DNA from: Pyrinomonadaceae bacterium
Lineage (GTDB): Bacteria; Acidobacteriota; Blastocatellia; Pyrinomonadales; Pyrinomonadaceae
Reading direction: 5' to 3'
NCBI GenBank assembly: GCA_026129865.1
Contig: JAHCHG010000001.1
Coordinates: 434,001 to 498,000, forward strand
DNA: 64,000 nucleotides
Position numbers and translations under genes: made by a program
Notes under the pieces: generated by a model
Databases searched by the model: none
What the model saw: the letters and a program-made list of their open reading frames with translations, nothing else
Told to the model about the DNA's origin: nothing
Part shown: piece by piece, positions 35,380 to 44,347 of the stretch
Position numbering within the stretch: position 1 is the stretch's first letter
Layout of the letters: every line of letters begins with the position of its first letter

Positions 35380-36888
35380 ATGTTTATTAGTTTATTAAAT
35401 CCAAACGTAGATATTTCGGCGATCGCGCCGGAACTGATGCTTACGATCACCGGTATCTTGGTGATGCTCTACGACAGTTTCAATCCGCGCCAACGCTATG
35501 TTTCCGGCGCGGTTTCGCTCATCGGGATCATATTCGCAGCCGTTCTGCTCGGTTTGATGTATGTTACGCCGTCTTCTGCATCAGCCTGGAACGGAATGGT
35601 CATCACGGACGGGCTTCGCGTAAGTTTTTCGTTTGTCTTTCTTTTAGTCAGCGCTTTAACCATTTTGATCTCAGCCGTTTGGGTCGATACCGAAGAGGTT
35701 CCGGTCGGTGAATATCACACGCTCTTGCTTTTTGCGACGGTCGGAATGATGTTCATGGCTTCGGGCAACGATCTCGTGATCATCTTTCTCGGGCTGGAAA
35801 CGCTTTCGATCGCAACTTATGTAATGGCTGGACTTAGAAAGTCCGACCTGCGTTCGAACGAAGCTTCGATGAAATACTTCATTCTCGGTTCGTTCGCAAC
35901 GGGTTTTCTGCTTTACGGCATGGCGCTGATCTACGGTGCGACGGGTTCGACGAATATCACAGAGATCGCCCTCCTCGTTGCCAATCCGAATTTTCCTGCT
36001 CTGCTTCTGATCGGCGCTGCAATGCTTGTCGTCGGTTTCGGTTTCAAAATAGCAACAGTTCCCTTTCATGTGTGGACGCCGGACGTTTATGAAGGTGCGC
36101 CGACGCCGATCACCGGATTTATGGCGACGGGACCGAAAGCGGCGGGTTTTGCGTCTTTTATGCGTGTTTTCGTTTTGGGTTTTCCGCTAATCGCCGGTGC
36201 GCAGGCGGCTGGATTGCTTCATGAAACATGGATCACAGCGCTTGCCGTAATTGCGATGTTGACGATGACCGTCGGCAATGTCGCCGCAATCCTGCAAAAC
36301 AACATCAAGCGAATGCTGGCATATTCGTCGATCGCTCATGCAGGTTACGCATTGGTCGGGTTTGTCGGCGCCGGAATGGCAACTACGTTCCCGAAACGTA
36401 ACGAAGCGATCGCAGCGGTTGCGTTTTACCTGCTTGCGTATGCGATAACGAATCTAGGTGCTTTTGCGATAGTTGCACTTTTAGGCGAAAGAAATGACCG
36501 CCGATCCGAGTTCGAAGATTACAACGGCATCGGATTTAAGGCGCCGCTTCTTGCGTTCTCACTTTCCCTGTTTATGCTTTCGCTGCTTGGTTTACCGCTG
36601 ACCGCGGGCTTTATGGGAAAAGTTCTCGTGTTTCGACCTGCACTCGAAGCCGGAAATATGCTTTTGACGGTTCTCGTGATAGTCGCGGTCGTAAACACCG
36701 CAATCTCCGCTTATTATTATCTTCGTTTGATCGTCGTAATGTTTTTTCGCGAACGGGTTACCGAATGGACAGCGCCGCAGATTCCGACCGCGATCGCAGT
36801 TGTCTTATTGATCACGGTGGTTGGCGTATTCTATTTCGGGATCTTCAGTGAATCATTGATCGAGCGATTTTTCCAGGCGCCCATGTGA
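35380..36888 (+). CDS. nuoN: NADH-quinone oxidoreductase subunit N
   Basis: A 502-residue antiporter-like subunit, normal length. Seen: FLGLETLSIATYVMAGLRKSDLRSNEASMKYF, the helix KIATVPFHVWTPDVYEGAPTPITGFMATGPKAAGF, and KRMLAYSSIAHAGYALVG. It is the last nuo gene of the locus. No clear terminator hairpin was found right behind it. Confidence 0.95.
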   Translation: MFISLLNPNVDISAIAPELMLTITGILVMLYDSFNPRQRYVSGAVSLIGIIFAAVLLGLMYVTPSSASAWNGMVITDGLRVSFSFVFLLVSALTILISAVWVDTEEVPVGEYHTLLLFATVGMMFMASGNDLVIIFLGLETLSIATYVMAGLRKSDLRSNEASMKYFILGSFATGFLLYGMALIYGATGSTNITEIALLVANPNFPALLLIGAAMLVVGFGFKIATVPFHVWTPDVYEGAPTPITGFMATGPKAAGFASFMRVFVLGFPLIAGAQAAGLLHETWITALAVIAMLTMTVGNVAAILQNNIKRMLAYSSIAHAGYALVGFVGAGMATTFPKRNEAIAAVAFYLLAYAITNLGAFAIVALLGERNDRRSEFEDYNGIGFKAPLLAFSLSLFMLSLLGLPLTAGFMGKVLVFRPALEAGNMLLTVLVIVAVVNTAISAYYYLRLIVVMFFRERVTEWTAPQIPTAIAVVLLITVVGVFYFGIFSESLIERFFQAPM

Positions 36889-37125
36889 TAGGAAAGCGGT
36901 AAAAAAAGATGCTGACCGTTTCCGTTGATGTTCATCGTGCTGTGATGGACGGAATTCATGTGAGGCAGTTTTTCGGTTTGGTCCAAGATTATTTTTCAGT
37001 TTTGTCGAACATTTGCCGATAAGTTCGTTGGCGGACGCCGCGTGCATAGTTTTTATGAGAATCTGACGTCTTCAAAACATTTCGCTGATTGTGTTATTCT
37101 AAATCGAGCCTTGCGGCTCTTCATT

Positions 37126-37602
37126 ATGCAAGCGGTTTCCGAAATTAAGCAGCGTTCCGGTCAGGATTGGCTTCCTGCCATCTATGAAAAAAAGATTCGA
37201 ACATTGCGAACTCGGTCTTTTCAACTGGCGATCTCAAAGCGCGAACATCGCGCAGTCATCCAGCATACATTGCTCGGGATCGAACTGAAGGTCGGAAACA
37301 AGCGTTTTTCCTGCCCTGATCTTTCTACCGCACGATATTTACAGGTATTTGCCAGATTCGGTTGTCTCGAGTTTGCAGTTCCCTACGACATAACAAAGAT
37401 CGCTGCACTTGCCGACGAGCTGGAAAGCGCATGGCAGCGGGCACTTTTGATCGCAGAAAAATTGCCGGATAACGTCGGTGAAATTGATAAGAAAAAGCTA
37501 AGAACTGCCCTGATTCGAACAATTAGATCGGAAATAGAAGCACTTGGTGCGGGTCCCGCAATTCCTGAATTTAATCAAAACACGAAACAAAGAAGCGCTT
37601 AA
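37126..37602 (+). CDS. Hypothetical protein
   Basis: About 158 residues from the ATG at 37126; an in-frame ATG at 37042 gives 186 but has no ribosome site and a less protein-like lead. Seen: a mixed alpha/beta protein with SEIKQRSGQDWLPAIYEKKI and TARYLQVFARFGCLEFAVPYDITK. No signal peptide or membrane segment. I do not recognise the family. It sits alone between nuoN and the amidotransferase gene. Confidence 0.5.
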   Translation: MQAVSEIKQRSGQDWLPAIYEKKIRTLRTRSFQLAISKREHRAVIQHTLLGIELKVGNKRFSCPDLSTARYLQVFARFGCLEFAVPYDITKIAALADELESAWQRALLIAEKLPDNVGEIDKKKLRTALIRTIRSEIEALGAGPAIPEFNQNTKQRSA

Positions 37603-37686
37603 TTTTCGCCGGAAAACTGCGCACAACGCAATTATTAAAAACTTTTTTGTAACTAATCCGTAAGACGGTTCATCGAAAAAAAGACT

Positions 37687-38625
37687 ATGTTAGACGAAAT
37701 GCCAGTTTCATTCACTTCCAAGCCGACTTTGGCGGAACTCCCGTTTCCGTATAATAAGCGTCCGTACTGCCGTTACCAGCCGATCGAAAAAAAGATCGAA
37801 CATGCAAAAGTGCTGATCATGAATAATCTTCTGCGCTATGAAACGGACGTTTCCAACCTGGCGATCGAAGAATGGAACGAAGATCTTTCGACGAAGCTTA
37901 ATTTTGAACGAAAGATTTCGTCGATGGCGTGTAACAACATCGCGCAGAATGTTTTGCGGCTGGTAAAACAGCCGAAAACGCTGACCGTCCATCTTTCAGA
38001 GGTTGCCGATGCTGCAAAGTCGTTTCAGCCGGACGCGATCGTCATGAGCGGAACGCTTTCGGATTTTGATTATTACAATCCGGCACATATTGCTAAATTC
38101 ACAGAATTTATTACCACGACAAAGATTCCAGTACTGGCAATTTGCGGTGCGCACCAGCTCGTCGGTATCGGCTTCGGTGCGGAACTCACAACTCTCGATG
38201 AATTTGCTCCGTCAGAAAAGCGGACGGACCGCATTATCGAGTATCAATATCGATTCGTAAAAATAACCGACACTTCGGATCCTATTTTCGCCGGAATTGC
38301 GAACGGGGACACCGAAGACGCAAGGGTTTGGCAGGATTATACTCTGGAAGACGATATTTTAAGGGTTTGGCAAAATCACGGGCTGCAGATAGACGGAATC
38401 CCGCGCGGGTTTAAATTGCTTGCTACATCGTATCTTTGCAGAAATCAGATGATGGTAAAGCGGTCCGAAGGTCAGCTGATCTACGGTGTTCAGTTTCACC
38501 TTGAAAAATCATTTGAAGACTGGTCGAAAAACCCGACCCGTTGGGAACATGTCAACGAATCGCGCGACGGTCGGATCTTATTCGAAAATTTCCTGAAACT
38601 CGCTCTTCAGCACAAAGCCGCGTAA
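37687..38625 (+). CDS. Class I glutamine amidotransferase-like protein
   Basis: A 312-residue protein. Seen: a C-terminal class I amidotransferase domain with the nucleophile in LAICGAHQLVGIGFG near residue 156, the strand VMSGTLSDFD, and the His-Glu pair in YGVQFHLEKS. The first 90 residues, with KVLIMNNLLRYETDVSN, do not fit a synthetase domain, so a partner acceptor enzyme is expected. It is convergent with the GCS2-family gene 11 bp away. Role unclear; glutamine or gamma-glutamyl amide hydrolysis is inferred. Confidence 0.8.
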   Translation: MLDEMPVSFTSKPTLAELPFPYNKRPYCRYQPIEKKIEHAKVLIMNNLLRYETDVSNLAIEEWNEDLSTKLNFERKISSMACNNIAQNVLRLVKQPKTLTVHLSEVADAAKSFQPDAIVMSGTLSDFDYYNPAHIAKFTEFITTTKIPVLAICGAHQLVGIGFGAELTTLDEFAPSEKRTDRIIEYQYRFVKITDTSDPIFAGIANGDTEDARVWQDYTLEDDILRVWQNHGLQIDGIPRGFKLLATSYLCRNQMMVKRSEGQLIYGVQFHLEKSFEDWSKNPTRWEHVNESRDGRILFENFLKLALQHKAA

Positions 38626-38636
38626 AACTATATTTC

Positions 38637-39758
38637 TCAACCGAAACAATCTTCCGGGACGTTTTCCATCGTTCTTACGATAAGCATATCAACCACGGCA
38701 TTAAAGTCGCCGCCGGACTCTTCATAGACCTTAAGCTGTTCGTCTGCGGAAGTTCCGCGCTCCAGCATAGTATGGATATGTTCGATCTCTTTTCTTGAAT
38801 CGAGCTGATCGACAACATCATCAATAAAATCAAGAAGTTCACGGATCAGATCCTTTACTGGAACTTCCTTTTGCTTACCCAGATCGAGCAGTTTTCCGTC
38901 CAGACCGTACCGGACCGCGCGCCATTTGTTTTCCTGGATCAGCCGCCGGTGATAAAGCCGGAACCCGAGATTTTTGTCTATCAGGGTGTCGAGCTTGCAG
39001 ACGATCGCCTGAAACAGCGCTGCGATCGCAATTGTGTCATCGACCCGCGTGGGAATATCGCAAATTCGGAATTCGAGCGTCGGAAAAACAGGATGCGGGC
39101 GAATGTCCCACCAGATCTTGGTCGCGTCCTGCATACAGTTCATTTTGATCAAAAGATCGATGTAGCTCTGAAACTGCTGCCCGGATTCAAAATGATCGGG
39201 AATATCCGTACGCGGAAACTTTTTAAAAACCTCGGAACGATAGCTTTTCAATCCGGTATTAAAACCGAGCCAGAACGGCGAAGAAGTCGTTAAAGCCAAC
39301 ACGTGCGGCAGAAAATAACGCGCGGCGTTCATTATATGAATTCGCCGGTCGAGTTCTTCAATGCCGACATGAACATGGACGCCGAAGATCAGAAGCGACC
39401 GGGCAACCATTTGAAGTTCCTGAACCAAAAGCTTGTATCTATCATGTTCAAAGATCGTCTGTTCCGACCATTTTGAAAACGGATGCGTCGATGCAGCAAC
39501 GATTTCCATTCCCTTTTTGCGCGCCAGCGACGAAATTATACACCGCAGCTTTGTGATGTCCTCGCGCGCCTCCTGAATGTTCGCGCAGACGCCGGTCCCG
39601 ACCTCGATCATCGATTGGATCATCTCCGGCTTTACTTTTTCTCCAAGTAGCAGGACGCCTTCCTCGAGGATCTCAGAAACATGAGATTTTAGTTCACGCG
39701 ACTGCGGGTCAACGATTTGAAACTCTTCTTCAATGCCGAGTGTGAATTTTTGAAACAT
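38637..39758 (-). CDS. Carboxylate-amine ligase, GCS2 family (YbdK-like)
   Basis: A 373-residue ATP-dependent carboxylate-amine ligase. Seen: LGIEEEFQIVDPQSRELKSHVS at the N-terminus, HPFSKWSEQTIFEHDRY, VHVHVGIEELDRR and FRICDIPTRVDDTIAIAAL, hallmarks of the GCS2/YbdK group. Family knowledge: members make weak gamma-glutamylcysteine or ligate other amino acids. No glutathione synthetase is nearby. It converges with the amidotransferase gene. Confidence 0.88.
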   Translation of the reverse strand: MFQKFTLGIEEEFQIVDPQSRELKSHVSEILEEGVLLLGEKVKPEMIQSMIEVGTGVCANIQEAREDITKLRCIISSLARKKGMEIVAASTHPFSKWSEQTIFEHDRYKLLVQELQMVARSLLIFGVHVHVGIEELDRRIHIMNAARYFLPHVLALTTSSPFWLGFNTGLKSYRSEVFKKFPRTDIPDHFESGQQFQSYIDLLIKMNCMQDATKIWWDIRPHPVFPTLEFRICDIPTRVDDTIAIAALFQAIVCKLDTLIDKNLGFRLYHRRLIQENKWRAVRYGLDGKLLDLGKQKEVPVKDLIRELLDFIDDVVDQLDSRKEIEHIHTMLERGTSADEQLKVYEESGGDFNAVVDMLIVRTMENVPEDCFG

Positions 39759-39807
39759 AATTTGAATTCGATTTTTAAATAAACCACCAAGAAAAGCTCT
39801 TTCGGTA

Positions 39808-40137
39808 TCACGCTTCTATTTCGCTTCTTAGTAACTCTAAAGCAGATTCGGAAATGTTAATAAACGAAATGCCTGCTCCGATGCCGGGATCGCTGTGAAC
39901 AACTTTTCCTTCGAGTCTGAGTGTTTTGCCTCCGATCGTTAATCGAAGTACGAGGAACGCGCCCTCATTTAGAGGCGTGTTCGTTTTCATGTACAAACCG
40001 CCCTCGCCAATATCTTTCGTATTTGCTATCCCGGTCGCGTCTCCGCCGGCAAAATGCACATCGACTATCAGTTTTCGACGATCCGAATCGCGCTTCTCCG
40101 CGTGATGATCTTCGTTGATAGAATCCAAACTTGCCAT
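39808..40137 (-). CDS. PilZ domain protein
   Basis: A 109-residue single-domain PilZ protein. Seen: DRRKLIVDVHFAGG near residue 20, replacing the usual RxxxR with RRKL only, and TKDIGEGGLYMKTNTPL in place of the D/NxSxxG motif (here D-I-G-E-G-G). The lost arginine and serine may weaken or abolish c-di-GMP binding, so a protein-interaction role is also possible. Ribosome site AAAGGAA precedes the ATG. Confidence 0.78.
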   Translation of the reverse strand: MASLDSINEDHHAEKRDSDRRKLIVDVHFAGGDATGIANTKDIGEGGLYMKTNTPLNEGAFLVLRLTIGGKTLRLEGKVVHSDPGIGAGISFINISESALELLRSEIEA

Positions 40138-40558
40138 AAAGGGTCGTTCCTTTTCTTTCTTGTTTTCGTAAGTGAACTAATGACAGAAGATTTGTTAAAG
40201 CTTTTCGTAAATAGTATTCCATTTTGACCAATCGAACAAACCTTTTTTTCAGAAGGGCGGACGCACCGGTGCAAACTTCTTAATTTGTGGTTTTACCAGC
40301 GGTCAAAATCCTAATTTTGAAAAGGTTCGAGAACATTCTATCCGCACATCGACGATCGAGAAATTGCCAGCGAGTTTCGAAAAGACCCGGATAATCTCCC
40401 CGTTTATCGATGGTTTTGCAAAACGGCTCATTGTTTGCTTTTTTAACGACGGCAAGTTACCATAAATCCGCATTAAACAGGACTTCAGATAGCCGAAGTT
40501 ATTTATAATTTGTTAAAATCGGCTGTCATAATAACGGATCCAATTTCTTCGCTATTCT
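40138..40558. other. Gap with no gene found
   Basis: A divergent intergenic region between the PilZ gene and the cystathionine gamma-synthase gene. It is AT-rich with a TATAAT-like sequence near 40504 that could belong to the right-hand gene's promoter, but no good -35 box is seen. No RNA gene or repeat was recognised. Confidence 0.5.
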
Positions 40559-41692
40559 ATGGGTTTTTCAACAATCGCAATTCATGCGGGAAACGATCCC
40601 GACAGTGCAACCGGTGCCGTTTCCGTACCGATCTATCAAACATCGACTTATGCCCAGGACGGCTTGGGCGAACATAAGGGATTTGAATACGCAAGAACGC
40701 AAAATCCGACGCGTTCTGCGCTCGAGGCAAATATCGCAGCTTTAGAAGGCGCTAAATTTGGCTATGCGTTTGCGTCCGGAATGGCAGCGATCGACGCAGC
40801 TTTAAAGCTTGTTGTTGCCGGCGACCATGTTCTTCTCGGCGACAACACTTACGGCGGAACTTTTCGCCTATTCGATAAGGTATTAAAGCATTACGGCATT
40901 GAATTTGATCTTGTCGACACGACAGACATTTCCAGCGTCGAGCAGGCATTTAAGGAAAACACGAAAATGGTTTTCGTCGAAACGCCGACAAATCCGGTGA
41001 TGAGCGTTACCGATCTGAAAGCGGTCTCAGAACTGGCTCATGCGCGCGGCGCTAAAGTTGTCTGTGATAATACGTTTATGTCGCCGTATTTGCAGCGTCC
41101 GATCGATTTTGGCGTCGATATTGTCGTTCATTCGACCACGAAGTATCTGAATGGTCATTCCGATTCCGTCGGAGGCTTCGTCGCGTTGAGCGATGAAAAG
41201 GACGCGGAACACATTCAATTCATTCAAAATAGTGTCGGCGCAATCCTCTCTCCATTTGATTCCTTTCTTGTGCTGCGCGGAACAAAAACTTTGGCTGTCA
41301 GAATGGAAGCCCATGACAAAAACGGGCGCGAAGTTGCAAATTTCTTAACCGAGCATCCAAAGATCCAGAAAGTCTATTACCCCGGGCTTGTTTCGCATCC
41401 GCAGCATGAACTTGCGAAACGGCAGCAGACAGGATTTGGCGGAATGGTCTCCTTTGAGACCGGTTCGCTTGAAAACGCAAAAGCAGTCTTGGAAAACGTC
41501 AGGCTCTGTACTTTGGCAGAAAGTTTGGGCGGCGTTGAAACCCTCATTTCGCACCCGGCATCTATGACGCACGCATCAGTTCCGATTGAAAAACGTGAAT
41601 CGCTTGGAATTACCGACGGATTAGTCAGGATCTCGGTTGGAATTGAAGATGTTGAGGATATTATTGCCGACCTGGACCAGGCATTGAGTTAA
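40559..41692 (+). CDS. metB: Cystathionine gamma-synthase/lyase-type PLP enzyme
   Basis: A 377-residue PLP enzyme of the Cys/Met metabolism family. Seen: VPIYQTSTYAQDG, YARTQNPTRSALEANIAALEG, the strand VETPTNPVM and the PLP lysine in HSTTKYLNGHSDSVGG. These are shared by synthases, gamma-lyases and O-acetylhomoserine sulfhydrylases; the exact reaction is not resolved, so the symbol is tentative. No sulfur pathway neighbours. A short gap follows to the PP2C phosphatase gene. Confidence 0.85.
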   Translation: MGFSTIAIHAGNDPDSATGAVSVPIYQTSTYAQDGLGEHKGFEYARTQNPTRSALEANIAALEGAKFGYAFASGMAAIDAALKLVVAGDHVLLGDNTYGGTFRLFDKVLKHYGIEFDLVDTTDISSVEQAFKENTKMVFVETPTNPVMSVTDLKAVSELAHARGAKVVCDNTFMSPYLQRPIDFGVDIVVHSTTKYLNGHSDSVGGFVALSDEKDAEHIQFIQNSVGAILSPFDSFLVLRGTKTLAVRMEAHDKNGREVANFLTEHPKIQKVYYPGLVSHPQHELAKRQQTGFGGMVSFETGSLENAKAVLENVRLCTLAESLGGVETLISHPASMTHASVPIEKRESLGITDGLVRISVGIEDVEDIIADLDQALS

Positions 41693-41762
41693 ACGAACTT
41701 GTAGAATTTTCCACGTGATTTAAAAATTCTCGAGTAATCTGGCTGAATTAATAATCGAATAT

Positions 41763-42698
41763 ATGCTTATTGTTGAATCACATGCTACTTCGCACGTGGG
41801 GCGCGTACGACAAGGAAACGAAGACAATTTTTTAATGCTTCACGTGTCCGATGCCCGCACATGGATGAGTTCACAGGAACCCGGCGAATTTGTAATCGAA
41901 TCGCAGGTTTTTGAGATCGATTCGAGCGGGGTCGTTCTAGCAGTTTCCGACGGAATGGGCGGCGCGTTGGCGGGCGAGGTAGCCAGTAAAATGGCTGTCG
42001 AATCCGTAAGTCGAAGGTTCATTGATCAAGACCCGGACGAAACGATCGCACCGGAGAACTATAACGATGCTCTTGTTTCGACCTTGTACGATGCAACAGT
42101 TCAGGCGAATAATTTGATCCACTCTCAGGGACGGACCGATCCGCAATACAGCGGTATGGGAGCGACGTTTACTGCCGTCGGAATAACGCCGAGGGAGATC
42201 GATCTCGTACAGGTCGGCGACAGCCGCGTTTATCTGTTTCGCGGAGATCAGATCTATCAGGTGACCAAAGATCAGTCGCTGGTTCAGCAATTAATTGATG
42301 CCCAGCAGATTTTACCTGAAGAAGCCGAGACGCATTCTCTAAAAAACGTTATTTTGCAGGCGCTCGGAGCTCAGCCGGAGATCTATCCGGTCGCTGCGCG
42401 CTTCGAGCCGAGACAAAATGACATATTGTTGCTTTGCAGCGACGGTCTTTCCAATGAGATCAGCAGCGGAGATATGCAGCGAATAGTTACTTCAAATCTT
42501 GAACATCTCGAAAAAGCAGCTGCACAGCTCGTCGAACTCGCAAACGAACGCGGCGGCAAAGACAACATTACGGTGATTTTAGCGAGAATTCGCGGGGACG
42601 AATTGTCCGACGCATCAAACGGCGAGGTTAAGCTGGAAATGTTGGATCTTGGAAATATTCACGACACTGCGGATCAGGATACTGCCGAGATTCTCTAG
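41763..42698 (+). CDS. PP2C-family Ser/Thr protein phosphatase
   Basis: A 311-residue phosphatase. Seen: SHVGRVRQGNEDNFL at the N-terminus, VLAVSDGMGGALAGEVAS near residue 60, the central SGMGATFTAVG, LLCSDGLSNEI and GGKDNITVILARI at the end: the metal-binding aspartates of the Stp1/PrpC type. Members reverse Ser/Thr kinase signalling. No kinase gene is next to it. An insertion near residues 33-48 (AFTWMSSQEPGEFVIES region) distinguishes it from minimal PrpC. Confidence 0.88.
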   Translation: MLIVESHATSHVGRVRQGNEDNFLMLHVSDARTWMSSQEPGEFVIESQVFEIDSSGVVLAVSDGMGGALAGEVASKMAVESVSRRFIDQDPDETIAPENYNDALVSTLYDATVQANNLIHSQGRTDPQYSGMGATFTAVGITPREIDLVQVGDSRVYLFRGDQIYQVTKDQSLVQQLIDAQQILPEEAETHSLKNVILQALGAQPEIYPVAARFEPRQNDILLLCSDGLSNEISSGDMQRIVTSNLEHLEKAAAQLVELANERGGKDNITVILARIRGDELSDASNGEVKLEMLDLGNIHDTADQDTAEIL

Positions 42699-42718
42699 TT
42701 AAACTGAAAATAAGTAGA

Positions 42719-43204
42719 TCAGCTTTCCGAACGCCAGTCGGGGAGCTTTTTTTCATTGTCAACGGGTGTTACGTAAACGGATGCGCCTTCCACCCGTTCG
42801 ATCATCACTTTTTCGCCTTCGATCAGCTTACGAGAAGCATCCGCCGGAAATGCGGTCCAGGTCGTTCCATAAGCTTGAACTTCGCCCTTGTTTAGCGAAC
42901 CTTTGCTTTCTGAAGTTACTGTCCCGATCTGACCGGGCAAACTGTCTATGCCCGTCCGGTGCATATCACCCTCGCCGAGCGAAAAGTAATTTTCAAAAAT
43001 AGTTTTCGACATCGCCGTCAGAGCAATTGAAATTCCAGCAAAAAGCAAGAACTGCAGCCCGAACCCGAGTCCCAGCCAAGCCGCAAATGCCGCCGCGATC
43101 GCGCCGATCCCAAACCAAAGCAAGATGAAACCCAAGGTAAAAGTTTCCGCAATGATCAGCGCGATCCCCAAGACTATCCAAAATATCCAGGCAAATTGTT
43201 CCAT
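42719..43204 (-). CDS. NfeD family membrane protein
   Basis: About 161 residues from the ATG at 43204; a longer frame to 43249 adds MRYLIKQFFVALVFK without a good ribosome site. Seen: three hydrophobic helices, IVLGIALIIAETFTLGFILLWFGIGAI and LQFLLFAGISIALTAM, then a soluble OB-like domain with GTVTSESKGSLNKGEVQAYGTTWTA and GEKVMIERVEGASVYV. NfeD proteins accompany stomatin-like proteins in membrane quality control; no stomatin gene is adjacent. Convergent with the phosphatase. Confidence 0.85.
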   Translation of the reverse strand: MEQFAWIFWIVLGIALIIAETFTLGFILLWFGIGAIAAAFAAWLGLGFGLQFLLFAGISIALTAMSKTIFENYFSLGEGDMHRTGIDSLPGQIGTVTSESKGSLNKGEVQAYGTTWTAFPADASRKLIEGEKVMIERVEGASVYVTPVDNEKKLPDWRSES

Positions 43205-43365
43205 TTTAAATACCAAAGCGACAAAAAACTGCTTGATTAAGTATCGCAATTATAAGGGAATTTGTCATTTTACGCGTTTATTCCAAAACGCAGTTATTAA
43301 TTGTTCGAACTTACCTGCGATAATTGAACTTCATCATCTCTCGTGCTACTCTTTTTTCTCGTGCT

Positions 43366-43452
43366 GCTTGGGTGGCGGAATAGGTAGACGCACAGGACTT
43401 AAAATCCTGTATCCTTCGGGGTGTGCGGGTTCGATTCCCGCCCCAAGCACCA
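43366..43452 (+). tRNA. tRNA-Leu (UAA)
   Basis: Seen: acceptor GCTTGGG at 43366-43372 against CCCAAGC at 43442-43448, followed by A and an encoded CCA; anticodon stem CAGGA/TCCTG enclosing CTTAAAA with anticodon TAA; a long class II variable arm; and the T-loop GGTTCGATTCC. Decodes UUA leucine codons. A terminator-like hairpin follows. Confidence 0.96.
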
Positions 43453-43463
43453 AATTCGAAAGT

Positions 43464-43506
43464 AAAAAAGCGGGATGGGCTGCGTTTGCCTAGTCTCGCT
43501 TTTTTC
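43464..43506 (+). terminator. Terminator downstream of tRNA-Leu
   Basis: Seen: AAAAAAGCGGGA and TCTCGCTTTTTT with an inner stem TGGGC/GCCTA, a long imperfect hairpin followed by a T-run about 12 bp past the tRNA end. Confidence 0.75.
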
Positions 43507-43687
43507 GCGTTTTGGTATGCCGCAGATTTGCCGGAGCTTGGGAATCGAATATTATGCCGGCTATACAGACGATCGCTCATTAACCTGATACTTGGAGAAC
43601 AGTCGATTCCGAAGAAACTGTCGAACCTGCTGCATGACTAAATAAAGAATTATGTGACGCCGGAAACCGTAAGATCAAAGGTTGCGC

Positions 43688-44248
43688 TCACCGTGCAGAA
43701 GTTTCTGTCAGTCTATGGTAACAATCGCCGCACATCGAGTGTGAAATTCGCGTTGAATCGCTCGACATGGTACCCGGAGTCAAAGCAACAAAATCCTCAA
43801 CCTCAAGCCAGCTTCCATCCTGCCCCTTAAAACGGCAGCACCACGAGCACATATTTACCAGTTCAGATTTCCCGCCAAGAACGATCGATCTAAAAAACTC
43901 TTGTTCAGGGCGATTTTCAAATTCAACCGGATCTACCCGAAAGATAATCGAGCTCTCATCTCCGAGAGACATCGAAAGCCTATAAAGCCTTCGCTTTTCC
44001 GGCAGATCGCAGCGCAGTTCAAAAGCAACATCTTCGCCCGTTTTTCTGATGCGCTCCATGACCATCCGATACAGGTCTTGAGTCACGCCTTTGGCAAGAT
44101 ATCTCCAAAGGTTTTGACCGATGATCCGATCGGTAAAAAGCTGTTCCAGTTCGTATTCGTAAGCTACTTGAACCCATTCTCGATTGACGGAAATTATTCG
44201 GTCAAATCGGTCGACTGAGTAAATAACTGTTGCTCTGTTCCGTTTCAT
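43688..44248 (-). CDS. PAS-like sensor with C-terminal cysteine-rich motif
   Basis: About 186 residues from the ATG at 44248; longer in-frame starts at 44302 and 44347 have no ribosome site. Seen: a PAS-like core with IYSVDRFDRIISVNREWVQVA and RIIGQNLWRYLA, and a C-terminal part with CSWCCRF and, 44 residues later, CGDCYHRL, a likely zinc ribbon. It is divergent from the first histidine kinase gene, across the sigma-54-type promoter. It could be a sensing partner; no catalytic domain is present. Confidence 0.65.
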   Translation of the reverse strand: MKRNRATVIYSVDRFDRIISVNREWVQVAYEYELEQLFTDRIIGQNLWRYLAKGVTQDLYRMVMERIRKTGEDVAFELRCDLPEKRRLYRLSMSLGDESSIIFRVDPVEFENRPEQEFFRSIVLGGKSELVNMCSWCCRFKGQDGSWLEVEDFVALTPGTMSSDSTRISHSMCGDCYHRLTETSAR

Positions 44249-44347
44249 TCTTTTGAAGTTAAAATTCCTGCTGCCGTCTTTCCCGCCGCGGGAATTAATC
44301 ATTATTGCATTTTGCAGTCCACGGACGGATTCCGCGCCGGTCGGCAA

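Noticed and set aside
43311-43580. Minus-strand open frame of 89 codons with GGNRTRTPRRIQDF-like content
   Set aside because: It is the antisense reading of tRNA-Leu, a well-known spurious protein; the tRNA fold is unambiguous.
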